Shown here: positions 22,250 to 30,741 of the stretch, piece by piece
Position numbering within the stretch: the first letter of the stretch is position 1
Layout of the letters: every line of letters starts with the position of its first letter
Made by a program: the position numbers and the translations under genes
The notes under the pieces: model-generated
The model's database searches: none
What the model saw: the letters and a program-made list of their open reading frames with translations, nothing else
What the model was told of the DNA's origin: nothing
Source of the DNA: Fuscovulum ytuae
GTDB taxonomy: Bacteria; Pseudomonadota; Alphaproteobacteria; Rhodobacterales; Rhodobacteraceae
Direction: 5' to 3'
Length of the DNA stretch: 64,000 nt
Assembly: GCF_029953595.1 (NCBI RefSeq)
Contig: NZ_CP124535.1
Coordinates: forward strand, 496,001-560,000

Positions 22250-22806
22250 TGCGCGCGGTTCTGGATGCCTGCGTGCTTTACCCGCCTGTGTTGCGGGATC
22301 TGCTCTTGGGCATGGCCGAGGCGGGGCTTTACGAGCCGAAATGGTCGGAGCGCATTCTTGAGGAATGGGCGCGGGCGACGGTGAAGCTGGGACCCGGAGC
22401 CGAGATGCAGGCGCGCGGCGTGGCCGTTCTGATGCGCGAGGTGTTTCCAAGGGCGATGGTGCCGCCCGCGCCGGGGGTGGAGGCGCGGCTGGTGCTGCCC
22501 GATCCGAATGATGCGCATGTGTTGGCCGTGGCCATCGCATCGGGTGCGGATGCCATTGTCACCTTTAACGCCGCCGATTTTCCACGCCATGTGCTCGCAG
22601 CCGAAGGGGTGCAGCGGCGCGACCCTGACGGGTTTCTGTGGGAATTGTGGTCGGGCGATCCGTCCGCGGCGGGCGCGGTGATCGCCCGTGTTCACGGCCG
22701 GGCAGAAGAGATGGCCGGCACGCCCGTGTCGCTGAAGGCGCTGTTGAAACGCGCCTCCCTGCCACGATTGGCGAAAGCGGTCACTCAGGATGGCAGGGCG
22801 GGTTGA
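22249..22806 (+). CDS. PIN-domain protein, putative ribonuclease
   Basis: This 185-residue protein begins MRAVLDACVLYP, the PIN active-site strand with its first aspartate. Further acidic residues follow in WSERILEEWARA and LPDPNDAHVLAVAIASGADAIVTFN, completing the PIN metal site. Its ATG shares a base with the methyltransferase stop (TGATG). It resembles the Rhodobacter family I know as RSP_2648-type PIN proteins. No antitoxin gene is adjacent. The C-terminal 45 residues are a helical extension (EEMAGTPVSLKALLKRASLP). Its 3' end overlaps the convergent M48 gene by 22 bp. Confidence 0.82.
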   Translation: MRAVLDACVLYPPVLRDLLLGMAEAGLYEPKWSERILEEWARATVKLGPGAEMQARGVAVLMREVFPRAMVPPAPGVEARLVLPDPNDAHVLAVAIASGADAIVTFNAADFPRHVLAAEGVQRRDPDGFLWELWSGDPSAAGAVIARVHGRAEEMAGTPVSLKALLKRASLPRLAKAVTQDGRAG

Positions 22807-23486
22807 AGCCAGCGGCGTTCGTTCGCCTCGATCTGGGCGATGCGATCGGCGGATGAGGGGTGCGACAAAAGCCATGCGGGCATGTCGCCCCGGTTCGCCT
22901 TGGTCATCGCGTCAAGCTTGCGGAAGAGCGATTTCTGCGGACCCGTGCCGATGCCGGATTTCAGAAGAAGGGCGGTGGCATAGGCATCCGCCTCATATTC
23001 ATCGCGTTGCGACAGGCGGGCAGCGAGGGCGGCAGAGATCAGGTTCGCGATCCAGAAGCCGATGAAGGGCAAGAAGCGGTTCAGCACGGCAGACAGAACG
23101 ACAAAGACAGCGTTCTGCCCCGTGAAATCGATCATCCGGCGGCGGGTATGGCCCAATGCCACATGCCCCATCTCATGCGCGATGACGGCGGCGAGTTCTT
23201 CGGCTGTCACCTCGCCCCGGACCTTGCGGTTGAGAAAGCCGCGCGTCAGGAAGATGCGCCCGTCGGGGGCGGCGAGGCCGTTGACGGGGTCGACCTCAAA
23301 CACATGGACGGGGATGGCGGGGATATCCAGCGCCTCGGCCATCCGGTCGGCAAGGCGGGTAATGGAGGGGTCAGTCAGGGGGCGCGACTGCTGATCCAGC
23401 ATCTTATGCGTCCGCCAGACGGAAAAGCGATACATCATCAGCGCATAGGCGATGGCGATGAGGGTGGGGATCAAGAGCGCGGTCAT
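22785..23486 (-). CDS. M48-family membrane metalloprotease
   Basis: The 233-residue protein starts with a membrane segment (LLIPTLIAIAYALMMYRF), then a zinc-peptidase domain with HEMGH at residues 104-108. A second hydrophobic hairpin (VFVVLSAVLNRFLPFIGFWI) precedes the glutamate-containing QRDEYEADAYA, which supplies the third zinc ligand. HtpX and related M48 enzymes degrade damaged membrane proteins. This one is compact. It lies in a run of minus-strand genes for membrane proteins (22785-25810). Confidence 0.88.
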   Translation of the reverse strand: MTALLIPTLIAIAYALMMYRFSVWRTHKMLDQQSRPLTDPSITRLADRMAEALDIPAIPVHVFEVDPVNGLAAPDGRIFLTRGFLNRKVRGEVTAEELAAVIAHEMGHVALGHTRRRMIDFTGQNAVFVVLSAVLNRFLPFIGFWIANLISAALAARLSQRDEYEADAYATALLLKSGIGTGPQKSLFRKLDAMTKANRGDMPAWLLSHPSSADRIAQIEANERRWLQPALPS

Positions 23487-23530
23487 GGCCTAGGATATGG
23501 GGAGGCGGCGGCAAAGGGAAAGGGGGCGCG

Positions 23531-24124
23531 TCAATCGCGTTCCTGTGCATTGCGCCACAGGATGCGGCCAAGGACGAGGGCGACCACGCCTGCGGCAAGG
23601 GCAGCGGCAAGGTTGCCAAGCACGGAGGCCAGTTCGCGGATATCGGCCGAGAACGTATAGCCAAGCCCGACATAGATGGAGACCCAGACGCATTCGCCTG
23701 CCACCGCCGGTAGGGTGAAGCCTGCCCAGTTGATGCGGGCAGCCCCGGCCGAGAAATTTACATAGGGGCACAGGGCCGACACGAGCCAACGCGACAGGAA
23801 GATCGCGGGCAGGCGGCGCTGTTCCAGCCATGTAACAGCCCGGTCGACAAGGGCCGCCGTGCGGCGGCGGCGACGGAGGCGGGTGATTAGGCGCGGCCCG
23901 AAGGTGCGGCCAAGCCAGTAGCCGGACTGATCGCCGAGACAGGCCCCTGCCAACGCCCCAAGCCAGAGCGGCAGGGCAGAGATATCGCCCGCCGCCGCAA
24001 AGGCCCCGGCGGCCAGCATGATGACCGAGGCCGGAATGGGCAGGGCAAGGCAGGCGAGGAAATTGGTCAGCGCCACCAGCAGTGCCCCCCATTCTGGAAC
24101 AAGGGCGAGAAGGCCTTCGGTCAT
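23531..24124 (-). CDS. DedA-family (VTT domain) membrane protein
   Basis: A 197-residue integral membrane protein of the DedA/SNARE-associated family. Visible marks are the N-terminal reentrant segment ACLALPIPASVIMLAAGAF, the GALAGACLGDQSGYWLGRTFG motif and FLSRWLVSALCPYVNFSAGAARINWAGF with the conserved arginine. Family members affect membrane potential and scramble lipid carriers; the substrate here is not predictable. The start overlaps the stop of the next gene upstream by 4 bp. Confidence 0.88.
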   Translation of the reverse strand: MTEGLLALVPEWGALLVALTNFLACLALPIPASVIMLAAGAFAAAGDISALPLWLGALAGACLGDQSGYWLGRTFGPRLITRLRRRRRTAALVDRAVTWLEQRRLPAIFLSRWLVSALCPYVNFSAGAARINWAGFTLPAVAGECVWVSIYVGLGYTFSADIRELASVLGNLAAALAAGVVALVLGRILWRNAQERD

Positions 24125-24453
24125 TCCGCGCCATCCTGCGCAGCAACCAGCGCCTGTATTTCGGCGATCAGGTCCGTCACTGGGACACCCTGTTCGCGTG
24201 CAAGGGAATAAAGCGGCTGGCGCGCATCTTCGCGGTCTGTCGTGGCCAGAAGGCGGGCAAGGTCATCGCGGTCCAACCCATAGGCGCGGGCGATGTAGCG
24301 GGGTGTCATCCAGCCCGCCACGGGTTTTTCGGCGCGATTGGCCAGAACCATGGCCATGTTGACAGCGCGGTAGGAGAAGAAGACGCAAGCCCCCAGCGCC
24401 AGCAGGAAGGCGAGCGTGAGGATCGGATTGCGCCGCCAGATGCGCCGGATCAT
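24121..24453 (-). CDS. Small single-pass membrane protein coupled to the VWA gene
   Basis: The 110-residue protein has one N-terminal transmembrane helix (ILTLAFLLALGACVFFSYRAV) after a basic MIRRIWRRNP, then a soluble helical tail (YIARAYGLDRDDLARLLATTDREDARQPLYSL). Its start overlaps the VWA gene stop and its end overlaps the DedA gene start, so three genes are coupled. The family is unknown to me. The start is set by the basic-hydrophobic N-terminus; the upstream frame runs into the VWA gene. Confidence 0.75.
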   Translation of the reverse strand: MIRRIWRRNPILTLAFLLALGACVFFSYRAVNMAMVLANRAEKPVAGWMTPRYIARAYGLDRDDLARLLATTDREDARQPLYSLAREQGVPVTDLIAEIQALVAAQDGAE

Positions 24454-25631
24454 CGGATCGCCTTGAGCCCGCGCGCGATGCCGTCCAGCGTCATAGGTAC
24501 CATGCGGCCTGCAAAGATATCGCGGATCAGACGGATCGACTGGGTATAGGGCCATTGGGCTTCGGCCACCGGGTTGATCCAGAGATGGCGGGGCCAGCGG
24601 GCACAGGCGCGTTCCAGCCAGACATGGCCCGCCTCGCGGTTCCAATGTTCATTGGCGCCGCCGGGATGGGTAATTTCATAGGGCGACATGCTGGCATCGC
24701 CGACAAAGATGCAGTGCCAGTCAGGGCCGTAGGTGTTCATCAGATCCATCGTCGGGGTCTGATCATCCCAGCGGCGGCGGTTGTCGCGCCAGACGCCTTC
24801 GTAAAGGCAGTTGTGGAAGTAGAAGGGGGCGAAGTGCTTGAATTCGCTGCGGGCGGCGGAAAAGAGTTCCTCCATCACGCGGATATAGGGGTCCATCGAC
24901 CCGCCGATATCCAAAAATAGGATGACCTTCACGGCATTGCGTCGTTCGGGGCGGGTCTGCACGTCGAGCCAGCCGTGATCGGCGGTGGCGCGGATCGTGG
25001 CGTCGAGGTCAAGTTCCTGTTCCGCGCCGTCGCGGGCCCAGCGGCGCAGGCGGCGGAGTGCCACCTTTATGTTGCGGGTGCCGAGTTCGACCCGGTCGTC
25101 GAGATTGCGAAACTCGCGCCGATCCCAGACCTTGACGGCGCGCTGGTGGCGGCTTTGGTCCTGCCCGATGCGCACGCCTTCCGGGTTGTAGCCATAAGCG
25201 CCGAAGGGCGAGGTGCCGGCCGTGCCCACCCACTTTGATCCGCCCTGATGGCGGCCCTTCTGTTCTTTCAGCCGCTTGCGCAGGGTTTCCATCAGTTTCT
25301 CGAACCCGCCCAAGGCTTCGATCTGGGCGCGTTCTTCGGGGGTGAGGTGCTTTTCGGCCAGCTTTTCCAACCAGTCGCGCGGCAGGTCCACGGCCTCCAG
25401 AACCTGATCAGGGGTGATCTGTTCCAAGCCGTTGAAACTGGCTGCAAAGGCGCGGTCGAAACGGTCGAGATGGCGTTCGTCCTTCACCATCGCCACGCGG
25501 GCGAGGTGGTAGAACCCATCGACATCATAGGTGACAAGGCCTGCGGCCATGCCTTCAAGGAAGGCGAGGTATTCGCGCAAAGACACGGGGATGCCTTCCT
25601 TCCGCAGCGTCTGGAAGAAGGGCAGGAACAT
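24450..25631 (-). CDS. CoxE-like VWA-domain protein
   Basis: The 393-residue protein belongs to the CoxE/VWA group that works with MoxR AAA+ ATPases. The N-terminal helical half (FFQTLRKEGIPVSLREYLAFLEGM) is followed by a von Willebrand A domain with the MIDAS-like DIGGSMDPYIRVMEELFSAAR (D-x-G-x-S). Such pairs act in metal-centre or complex maturation. The likely partner, a MoxR ATPase, is at 27725-28564 on the same strand, separated by two small genes. Client proteins are unknown. Confidence 0.88.
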   Translation of the reverse strand: MFLPFFQTLRKEGIPVSLREYLAFLEGMAAGLVTYDVDGFYHLARVAMVKDERHLDRFDRAFAASFNGLEQITPDQVLEAVDLPRDWLEKLAEKHLTPEERAQIEALGGFEKLMETLRKRLKEQKGRHQGGSKWVGTAGTSPFGAYGYNPEGVRIGQDQSRHQRAVKVWDRREFRNLDDRVELGTRNIKVALRRLRRWARDGAEQELDLDATIRATADHGWLDVQTRPERRNAVKVILFLDIGGSMDPYIRVMEELFSAARSEFKHFAPFYFHNCLYEGVWRDNRRRWDDQTPTMDLMNTYGPDWHCIFVGDASMSPYEITHPGGANEHWNREAGHVWLERACARWPRHLWINPVAEAQWPYTQSIRLIRDIFAGRMVPMTLDGIARGLKAIR

Positions 25632-25642
25632 CGCGCGCGCCT

Positions 25643-25810
25643 TCAGAAGACCATACGGTCAAGGAAAAGCGTGATAACCAGACCCACCAGCGAAAAAGCG
25701 ATACCAAAGCCTGCGCCGTATTGCAGCAGGTCCAGCCGTTTGCCCCCGGCCTTGGCCGCCTTGCGCGCGCCGTAGATGGCCCCCAGAACAAACCCTGCGA
25801 TGATGATCAT
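25643..25810 (-). CDS. Small two-helix membrane protein
   Basis: A 55-residue protein with two hydrophobic helices (MIIIAGFVLGAIYG and YGAGFGIAFSLVGLVITLFL) joined by a basic loop (ARKAAKAGGKR). The start is set at ATG 25810, since upstream codons show no conserved character. It sits 11 bp before the VWA gene. I recall similar short ORFs in Rhodobacteraceae but no established function. Confidence 0.7.
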   Translation of the reverse strand: MIIIAGFVLGAIYGARKAAKAGGKRLDLLQYGAGFGIAFSLVGLVITLFLDRMVF

Positions 25811-25850
25811 GCCCCGCCCCTTGCCTTTACGGAGGGGCGGTATGCGCCCC

Positions 25851-27233
25851 TCAGCCGTCGCGGCCGTTGGCCGCAAGGCCCGAGATATCGGACAGCCGCG
25901 CCCGCACCTCTGCCTCTGTGCCGAAGCCATAGCGCGCCCAGCCCAGACTGTCGAGACGGGCGGAGTTCGCCTCGGCGGTGCGGCCTAGGGCATTGTTCGC
26001 TTCGGACCGGATCATCAGTAGCGTGGCAAGAAGGGCGGCGTTTTCAGCGCGGCGGACCACAGGGATGGCGCGGTCGGTGAGGGCGAGCGATTCCGCGAAA
26101 CGGCCATCGGCCAACGCGAAGGCGGCAAGTTGCATGTCGACATGGGCCACGCGGACCGCGCTGTCGGGAAGCCGTTCCCAGATCGCCTGAGCGGCGCGGA
26201 AGGACCGGGTGGCGGCCCCCATGTCGCGCCCAACCTGCGCGCGGCCAAGGGCGAACCAGGAAAAGGCAAGGCGGTTGTCTTGCCAGCCCTGCGCGCGGGC
26301 GATGGAGAGCATGCGTTCGGCGGCGCGTTGCCGTGCGCCATCAGTTGACCGGGGCGAAAGGGCCGCCTCCACGGCCTCGATCCAGGCGCGAGGGGCGATG
26401 GTGGTATCGCCGCGCCCGCCGCGGCCTTGGCCCGACGGGTTCAGCCGCGCGAGGATCGCGGGAAGCCGAGCGGCGACATCCGGTGCGGACATCCCGTTCG
26501 AGAGCGCGTCATCGTAATAGGCGCGGAGGACCAGCATGTCGAAGGAGGTAAGGACGGTGTGGAAATTATCGTCGTTGAAGACGGAATCGGGCAGGCGATA
26601 AAGGTCGTTCAGGGGGCCGAGCGCCTGTGCCAATTCCTCATGCAGGCAATCGCGCACCTCTTGCGGCGAGGTGTCGGCGGGCGCGATGATCGCGGCACGG
26701 TCGCGGCGGGTGAGGGTGGCCCAGTCAGTGCTGCCATTGCCGCGCGCGGCGCGGTATTCGGCGAAAGAGCTTACCCTAGGGACAACGAAACAGGCGGCAG
26801 AGGGGACAGCGCGGCGCATCGTGGCGCGGGGCTGGAAATCGATGGTGACGCTGGCCGTTTCGCCGGGGCGGGCGGGGCGGATGTCGATCCCGGCCTCAGA
26901 GCGCAGGCGGGCCATGACGCGCGAGAGATCGGCATGGGCCGAGGGCGGCACCTGCCCGATCATGGCGACGGTGATCGGCGCCTCGAAACGGGTGAAGACG
27001 GGCAGGCTGCGCCCGCTTTCCAGCTGGAAGGCGAGGTCCATGAAATCATTTGCAATATCGGAATTTCCCCGTGCCACAGGCTGGATGGCATGGGAATTGA
27101 AGCTTTGCATGGGTGCAAGTGCGGCCCCGCTAAGAACGGGGGCGGGGGTGTTCATGGTGACCGGGGCGTCGGTGGAGGCAACACAGCCGGAAAGCACGAA
27201 GGTCAGGGCCGCGAGGGCCGAATAGATGCGCAT
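25851..27233 (-). CDS. DUF2927-domain lipoprotein
   Basis: The 460-residue protein has a lipobox (LTFVLSGC, Cys17). The central domain matches DUF2927: it carries the metalloprotease-like motif CLHEELAQALGPLNDL followed by VFNDDNFHTVLTSFDMLVLRAYYD. The C-terminal third looks like TPR-type helices (AWIEAVEAALSPRSTDGAR, SFRAAQAIWERLPDSA). HEE-L-A-Q resembles HExxH zinc sites but lacks the second histidine, so activity is uncertain. It lies between moxR and the VWA gene. Confidence 0.82.
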   Translation of the reverse strand: MRIYSALAALTFVLSGCVASTDAPVTMNTPAPVLSGAALAPMQSFNSHAIQPVARGNSDIANDFMDLAFQLESGRSLPVFTRFEAPITVAMIGQVPPSAHADLSRVMARLRSEAGIDIRPARPGETASVTIDFQPRATMRRAVPSAACFVVPRVSSFAEYRAARGNGSTDWATLTRRDRAAIIAPADTSPQEVRDCLHEELAQALGPLNDLYRLPDSVFNDDNFHTVLTSFDMLVLRAYYDDALSNGMSAPDVAARLPAILARLNPSGQGRGGRGDTTIAPRAWIEAVEAALSPRSTDGARQRAAERMLSIARAQGWQDNRLAFSWFALGRAQVGRDMGAATRSFRAAQAIWERLPDSAVRVAHVDMQLAAFALADGRFAESLALTDRAIPVVRRAENAALLATLLMIRSEANNALGRTAEANSARLDSLGWARYGFGTEAEVRARLSDISGLAANGRDG

Positions 27234-27724
27234 GAGTGGCAGCTCTGCTTGCTAAGTGAACCCAAGGGCCCAAAGACCCCACCGATATTCGGGTCGGGGG
27301 AAGCGGCCCCCGCACCGTCACACCGGGATCGGCGATGCCCCCGCATCGCCGCCCCGAAACCATTCCCGTTTCGACCCTGACCTGCGCCCGGCGCGACAGC
27401 CAAACGGCCCGCGCAGCGCGGAACGGACGGCAGGTCAGGCCATTGGAGCACAGTCACGACGATCACCATTGAACACGGGAACGGATGCCCCCAATAGCAT
27501 GTTAGCCAGTGTCGGTATCTGGACCCGTTGGTGTCAATTCCGGGAAAAGTCTGAGACGAAGGTCGGAACTACGGATCGTGGTGCCTCAGGTGTTAACCTA
27601 CTTCATCTGTGGCGAAATTGTGGCGAGCGATCACGAATTGTTACAGAAAATCGGGCATTTGGCCCGAAAAGTTAAAGTAATGGGGCGGAAATGCGGCGGC
27701 AGAATGGCGAAATTGCCCGAATCG
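27234..27724. other. 491-bp non-coding stretch upstream of the DUF2927 gene
   Basis: I see no convincing gene on either strand; open frames here lack ribosome-binding sites and codon character. It contains a clear terminator (27647-27667) and, at about 27325-27380, inverted segments (GGCGATG..CATCGCC; CGAAAC..GTTTCG) that could fold in the leader of the minus-strand lipoprotein gene. The part at 27480-27720 is less GC-rich than its surroundings. Confidence 0.5.
27647..27667 (-). terminator. Intrinsic terminator of moxR
   Basis: On the minus strand TCGGGC-CAAAT-GCCCGA is followed by TTTT. It lies 58 bp after the moxR stop, in the right direction. Confidence 0.75.
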
Positions 27725-28564
27725 CTATCGTCCCGACCGGGCCATGAAGGCAAGTCTTTCAAAAAGGTGAACGTCCTGTTCGTTCTTCAACAAGGCGCCA
27801 TGCAGACGGGGCAGAGCGGCCCCGCCTTCGCGGCGGAGGTCTTCGGGAGAGAGGTCTTCGGCCAAGAGAAGGCGGAGCCAATCGAGCACCTCGGACGTGC
27901 TGGGTTTCTTTTTCAGACCCGGTATCTCACGCAATTCGTAAAACTGGGTTAACGCAGTGGTCAGCAGCGCGGGTTTTATGCCGGGGAAATGCACCTCGAC
28001 GATGGCGCGCATCGTGTCGAGGTCGGGAAAGCGGATGTAGTGAAAGAAACAGCGGCGCAGGAAGGCGTCGGGAAGCTCTTTTTCATTGTTCGAGGTGATG
28101 ATGACCACCGGGCGATGCGTGGCGCGGATGGTTTCGCCCGTCTCGTAGACGTGGAATTCCATCCGGTCGAGTTCCTGAAGCAGGTCGTTGGGAAATTCGA
28201 TATCAGCCTTGTCGATCTCATCAATCAGAAGCACCACTTTTGCAGGCGCGGAAAAGGCCTGCCAAAGCTTGCCCTTGCGGATGTAGTTCTTCACGTCATG
28301 GACGCGTTCATCGCCCAGTTGGCTGTCGCGCAGGCGGCTGACGGCGTCATATTCGTAAAGGCCCTGCTGCGCCTTGGTTGTGCTTTTCACGTGCCATTCG
28401 ATCAGGGGCATCCCAAGGCTTTGGGCCACCTGACGCGCCAGTTCGGTTTTGCCCGTGCCCGGTTCGCCCTTGACCAGAAGCGGGCGTTCCAAGGTGACGG
28501 CGGCATTGACCGCGATGGTCAGGTCTTCGGTGGCGACGTAACCAGAGGTTGAGGCGAACTTCAT
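27725..28564 (-). CDS. MoxR-family AAA+ ATPase
   Basis: The 279-residue AAA+ protein has Walker A VKGEPGTGKTELARQVA, Walker B KVVLLIDEIDKADIEFPND, sensor 1 VVIITSNNEKELPDAFLRRC and the arginine finger region FLRRCFFHYIRFPD. MoxR ATPases partner with VWA proteins as chaperones; here that is probably the CoxE-like protein at 24450-25631. The start ATG at 28564 gives the family N-terminus MKFASTSGYVATEDL; the upstream open frame overlaps the dksA promoter. Confidence 0.92.
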   Translation of the reverse strand: MKFASTSGYVATEDLTIAVNAAVTLERPLLVKGEPGTGKTELARQVAQSLGMPLIEWHVKSTTKAQQGLYEYDAVSRLRDSQLGDERVHDVKNYIRKGKLWQAFSAPAKVVLLIDEIDKADIEFPNDLLQELDRMEFHVYETGETIRATHRPVVIITSNNEKELPDAFLRRCFFHYIRFPDLDTMRAIVEVHFPGIKPALLTTALTQFYELREIPGLKKKPSTSEVLDWLRLLLAEDLSPEDLRREGGAALPRLHGALLKNEQDVHLFERLAFMARSGR

Positions 28565-28736
28565 CTTGTCTCGCTTGGGGCAAAGGAAGGGCAGGCGAGA
28601 CCGTAGCCTTGCGTGCTTTCCGTCGCAACTGCTAGTGACAAGTCCCCCTTGATGGTCTAGATGCACCGCCAACAGGAGAGCGCCCATGCAAGCAGACCCC
28701 CTGTCGGCGCGATCCGACCAGACGGAGAGACGTGTT

Positions 28737-29159
28737 ATGAAGCCCGAGGTGTTCCTTCCCGATGACTATCGTCCCGCCGAGGACGAGCCCTTCATGAATG
28801 ATCGGCAGCTGGAATATTTCCGGCGCAAGCTGATCAATTGGAAGGCGGAACTGTTGTCGCAATCTGCCGAGACGATCGACAATCTTCAGGACAGCGCGCG
28901 CAACGTGCCTGATCTGGCCGACCGGGCAAGTGAAGAGACGGATCGCGCGCTGGAATTGCGGACGCGGGACCGTCAGCGCAAGCTGGTCGCCAAGATCGAT
29001 GCCGCGCTGCGGCGGATCGACAATGGCGAATACGGCTATTGCGAGATGACCGGGGAGCCGATCAGCCTGAAGCGGCTGGATGCGCGCCCGATTGCCACAA
29101 TGACGCTGGAAGCGCAGGAAAAGCACGAGCGTCGGGAAAAGGTTCACCGCGACGACTGA
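28737..29159 (+). CDS. dksA: RNA polymerase-binding transcription factor DksA
   Basis: DksA binds the secondary channel of RNA polymerase and acts with ppGpp. The coiled-coil with acidic tip residues is seen in LADRASEETDRALELRTRDRQ, and the globular end in DNGEYGYCEMTGEPISLKRLDARP. Only one of the four zinc-finger cysteines remains, as reported for Rhodobacter sphaeroides DksA. The start at 28737 (MKPEVFLPDDYRP) has GGAGAG upstream and gives 140 residues; an in-frame ATG at 28686 with AGGAGAG would add 17 residues and is a real alternative. Confidence 0.92.
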   Translation: MKPEVFLPDDYRPAEDEPFMNDRQLEYFRRKLINWKAELLSQSAETIDNLQDSARNVPDLADRASEETDRALELRTRDRQRKLVAKIDAALRRIDNGEYGYCEMTGEPISLKRLDARPIATMTLEAQEKHERREKVHRDD

Positions 29160-29216
29160 TCGCGGCCCCAACGCGGGCATGCCCCCTTGTTTCGGGGGGC
29201 TGCAAGAGGGACAGTG

Positions 29217-29248
29217 ACGCCGGGCCTTTGCGCCCGGCGTTTTCTTTT
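29217..29248 (+). terminator. Intrinsic terminator of dksA
   Basis: A 9-bp stem ACGCCGGGC/GCCCGGCGT with a 6-nt loop is followed by TTTCTTTT. It ends just before the ribosome-binding region of the next gene. Confidence 0.9.
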
Positions 29249-29272
29249 GCGCAAAGATTTCAGGGGGTTGGT

Positions 29273-30454
29273 ATGAGCCTGATCGGGCGGCAGGTCACCG
29301 TGCTGGGCGCGGGGGTGGCAGGGCTGGCGGTGGCGCGGGCCATGGCCATGCGCGGCGCGGCGGTGACGGTTCTGGAACAGGCGGATGCGATCCGCGAGGT
29401 GGGGGCGGGGCTGCAGGTGTCGCCCAACGGGGCGGCGGTGCTGCGGGCGCTTGGCCTTGGCGCAGGGTTGGAGGCGGCGTCGGTGCGGGCGCGGGCGGTG
29501 GTTCTGAAGGATGGGCTGGACGGGGCGGCGGTCTTGCGGATGGATTTGGTGCGGCTGCGGCCTGATCAGGGCTGGCACTTCGTCCATCGCGCCGATCTGA
29601 TCGCGCTGCTGCTGGAGGGCGCGCGCGAGGCGGGGGTGGAGTTGCGCCTGCTGCAAAAGGTGCAAAGCGTTGATCTGGCAGGAGAAAGGCCCGTGGCCGT
29701 GACGGCGCAAGGCGGGCGGCATGAGGCCGATCTGATGATCGGTGCGGATGGGTTGCATTCGCCGGCGCGGTTGGCGCTGACGGGGAAGGTGGCACCGTTC
29801 TTTACGCATCAGGTGGCGTGGCGGGCGGTGGTGCCGGGTGATCCTGCGGACCCGGCAGAGGTGGAGGTCCATATGGGGCCGGGGAAGCATCTGGTCAGCT
29901 ATCCGCTGCGCGGGGGGGCGTGGCGCAATATCGTGGCGGTCGAGGAGCGGCGGCGCTGGGTCGAGGAGGGCTGGTCGCTGCGGGACGATCCGATGGAGCT
30001 ACGTCTGGCCTTTGCGGGCTTTTCGCCCCGCGTGAAGGGATGGCTGGAGCGGGTGGAGGATGTCTGGCTTTGGGGGCTGTTCCGACATCCGGTGGCGAAG
30101 ATCTGGCACAAGGCCATGCCCTTGGGATCATTGGCGATTCTTGGGGATGCGGCGCATCCGACGCTGCCCTTTCTGGCGCAGGGGGCCAATATGGCGCTGG
30201 AGGATGCGTGGAGTTTGGCGGCGGCTTTGGCAGGGCATGACGGGGACGCGGCGGCGCTGGCGGCATGGCAAGCGGCGCGAGCGCCCCGCTGTGCGCGGAT
30301 CGTGGAGGCGGCCAATGCCAATGCGCGGAACTATCACCTGTCGGGGCCGAAACGGGCCGTGGGGCATGGGCTTTTGCGCCTATCGGGGATGGTTGCGCCG
30401 GGGATGGCGCTGAAGCGGTTCGATTGGCTTTACGGGCATGATGTGACGGCCTGA
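29273..30454 (+). CDS. FAD-dependent aromatic-ring-hydroxylase-type monooxygenase
   Basis: This 393-residue class A flavoprotein monooxygenase has the Rossmann motif VTVLGAGVAGLAVARAMAMRG, the second FAD motif LAILGDAAHPTLPFLAQGANMALEDA, and the DG motif ADLMIGADGLHSPAR. It is closest in style to salicylate or 3-hydroxybenzoate 6-hydroxylases (GAGLQVSPNGAAVLRALGLG). No aromatic-degradation genes are adjacent, so the substrate is open. AGGGGGTTGGT precedes the ATG. Confidence 0.88.
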   Translation: MSLIGRQVTVLGAGVAGLAVARAMAMRGAAVTVLEQADAIREVGAGLQVSPNGAAVLRALGLGAGLEAASVRARAVVLKDGLDGAAVLRMDLVRLRPDQGWHFVHRADLIALLLEGAREAGVELRLLQKVQSVDLAGERPVAVTAQGGRHEADLMIGADGLHSPARLALTGKVAPFFTHQVAWRAVVPGDPADPAEVEVHMGPGKHLVSYPLRGGAWRNIVAVEERRRWVEEGWSLRDDPMELRLAFAGFSPRVKGWLERVEDVWLWGLFRHPVAKIWHKAMPLGSLAILGDAAHPTLPFLAQGANMALEDAWSLAAALAGHDGDAAALAAWQAARAPRCARIVEAANANARNYHLSGPKRAVGHGLLRLSGMVAPGMALKRFDWLYGHDVTA

Positions 30455-30741
30455 GGGACTGCAACCGTTGTGCCCTGTTTTGTGCCGCCTTTTGTGCCGC
30501 AAACTGTGGGCACGCAGCGGGCGGTGCGGTCAGGGCGCGTTAAGGTTAACGGACGGTGGGAGGGGCCGGCCTTTGGGCCATGGTCGTGGCGGCTTTGGGC
30601 AGCGGGTGGAGGTTCCGTGGCAAGCCCCGGACGGGGTGTGCAAGGTGGTGCCGACCGATGGTCGGTTGGGGTGCAACAGGCGAGAGGAAGGGGGGCGAGG
30701 CAGGCCGGGGCGGGGTCTGCCAAGCGCGGGGTTAGCCTGAC
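30455..30741. other. Non-coding stretch with a 12-nt tandem repeat
   Basis: No supported gene. Three TTGTGCC copies at 30468-30474, 30480-30486 and 30492-30498 repeat with a 12-nt period. A GTTAAGGTTAACGG stretch lies at about 30539. The frames running through this region have no ribosome-binding site and unusual composition. Confidence 0.45.

Noticed and set aside
27234..27724. A structured RNA gene or riboswitch
   Set aside because: Small stems exist but I could match no known RNA family, and the stretch is equally well explained as leader plus terminator region.
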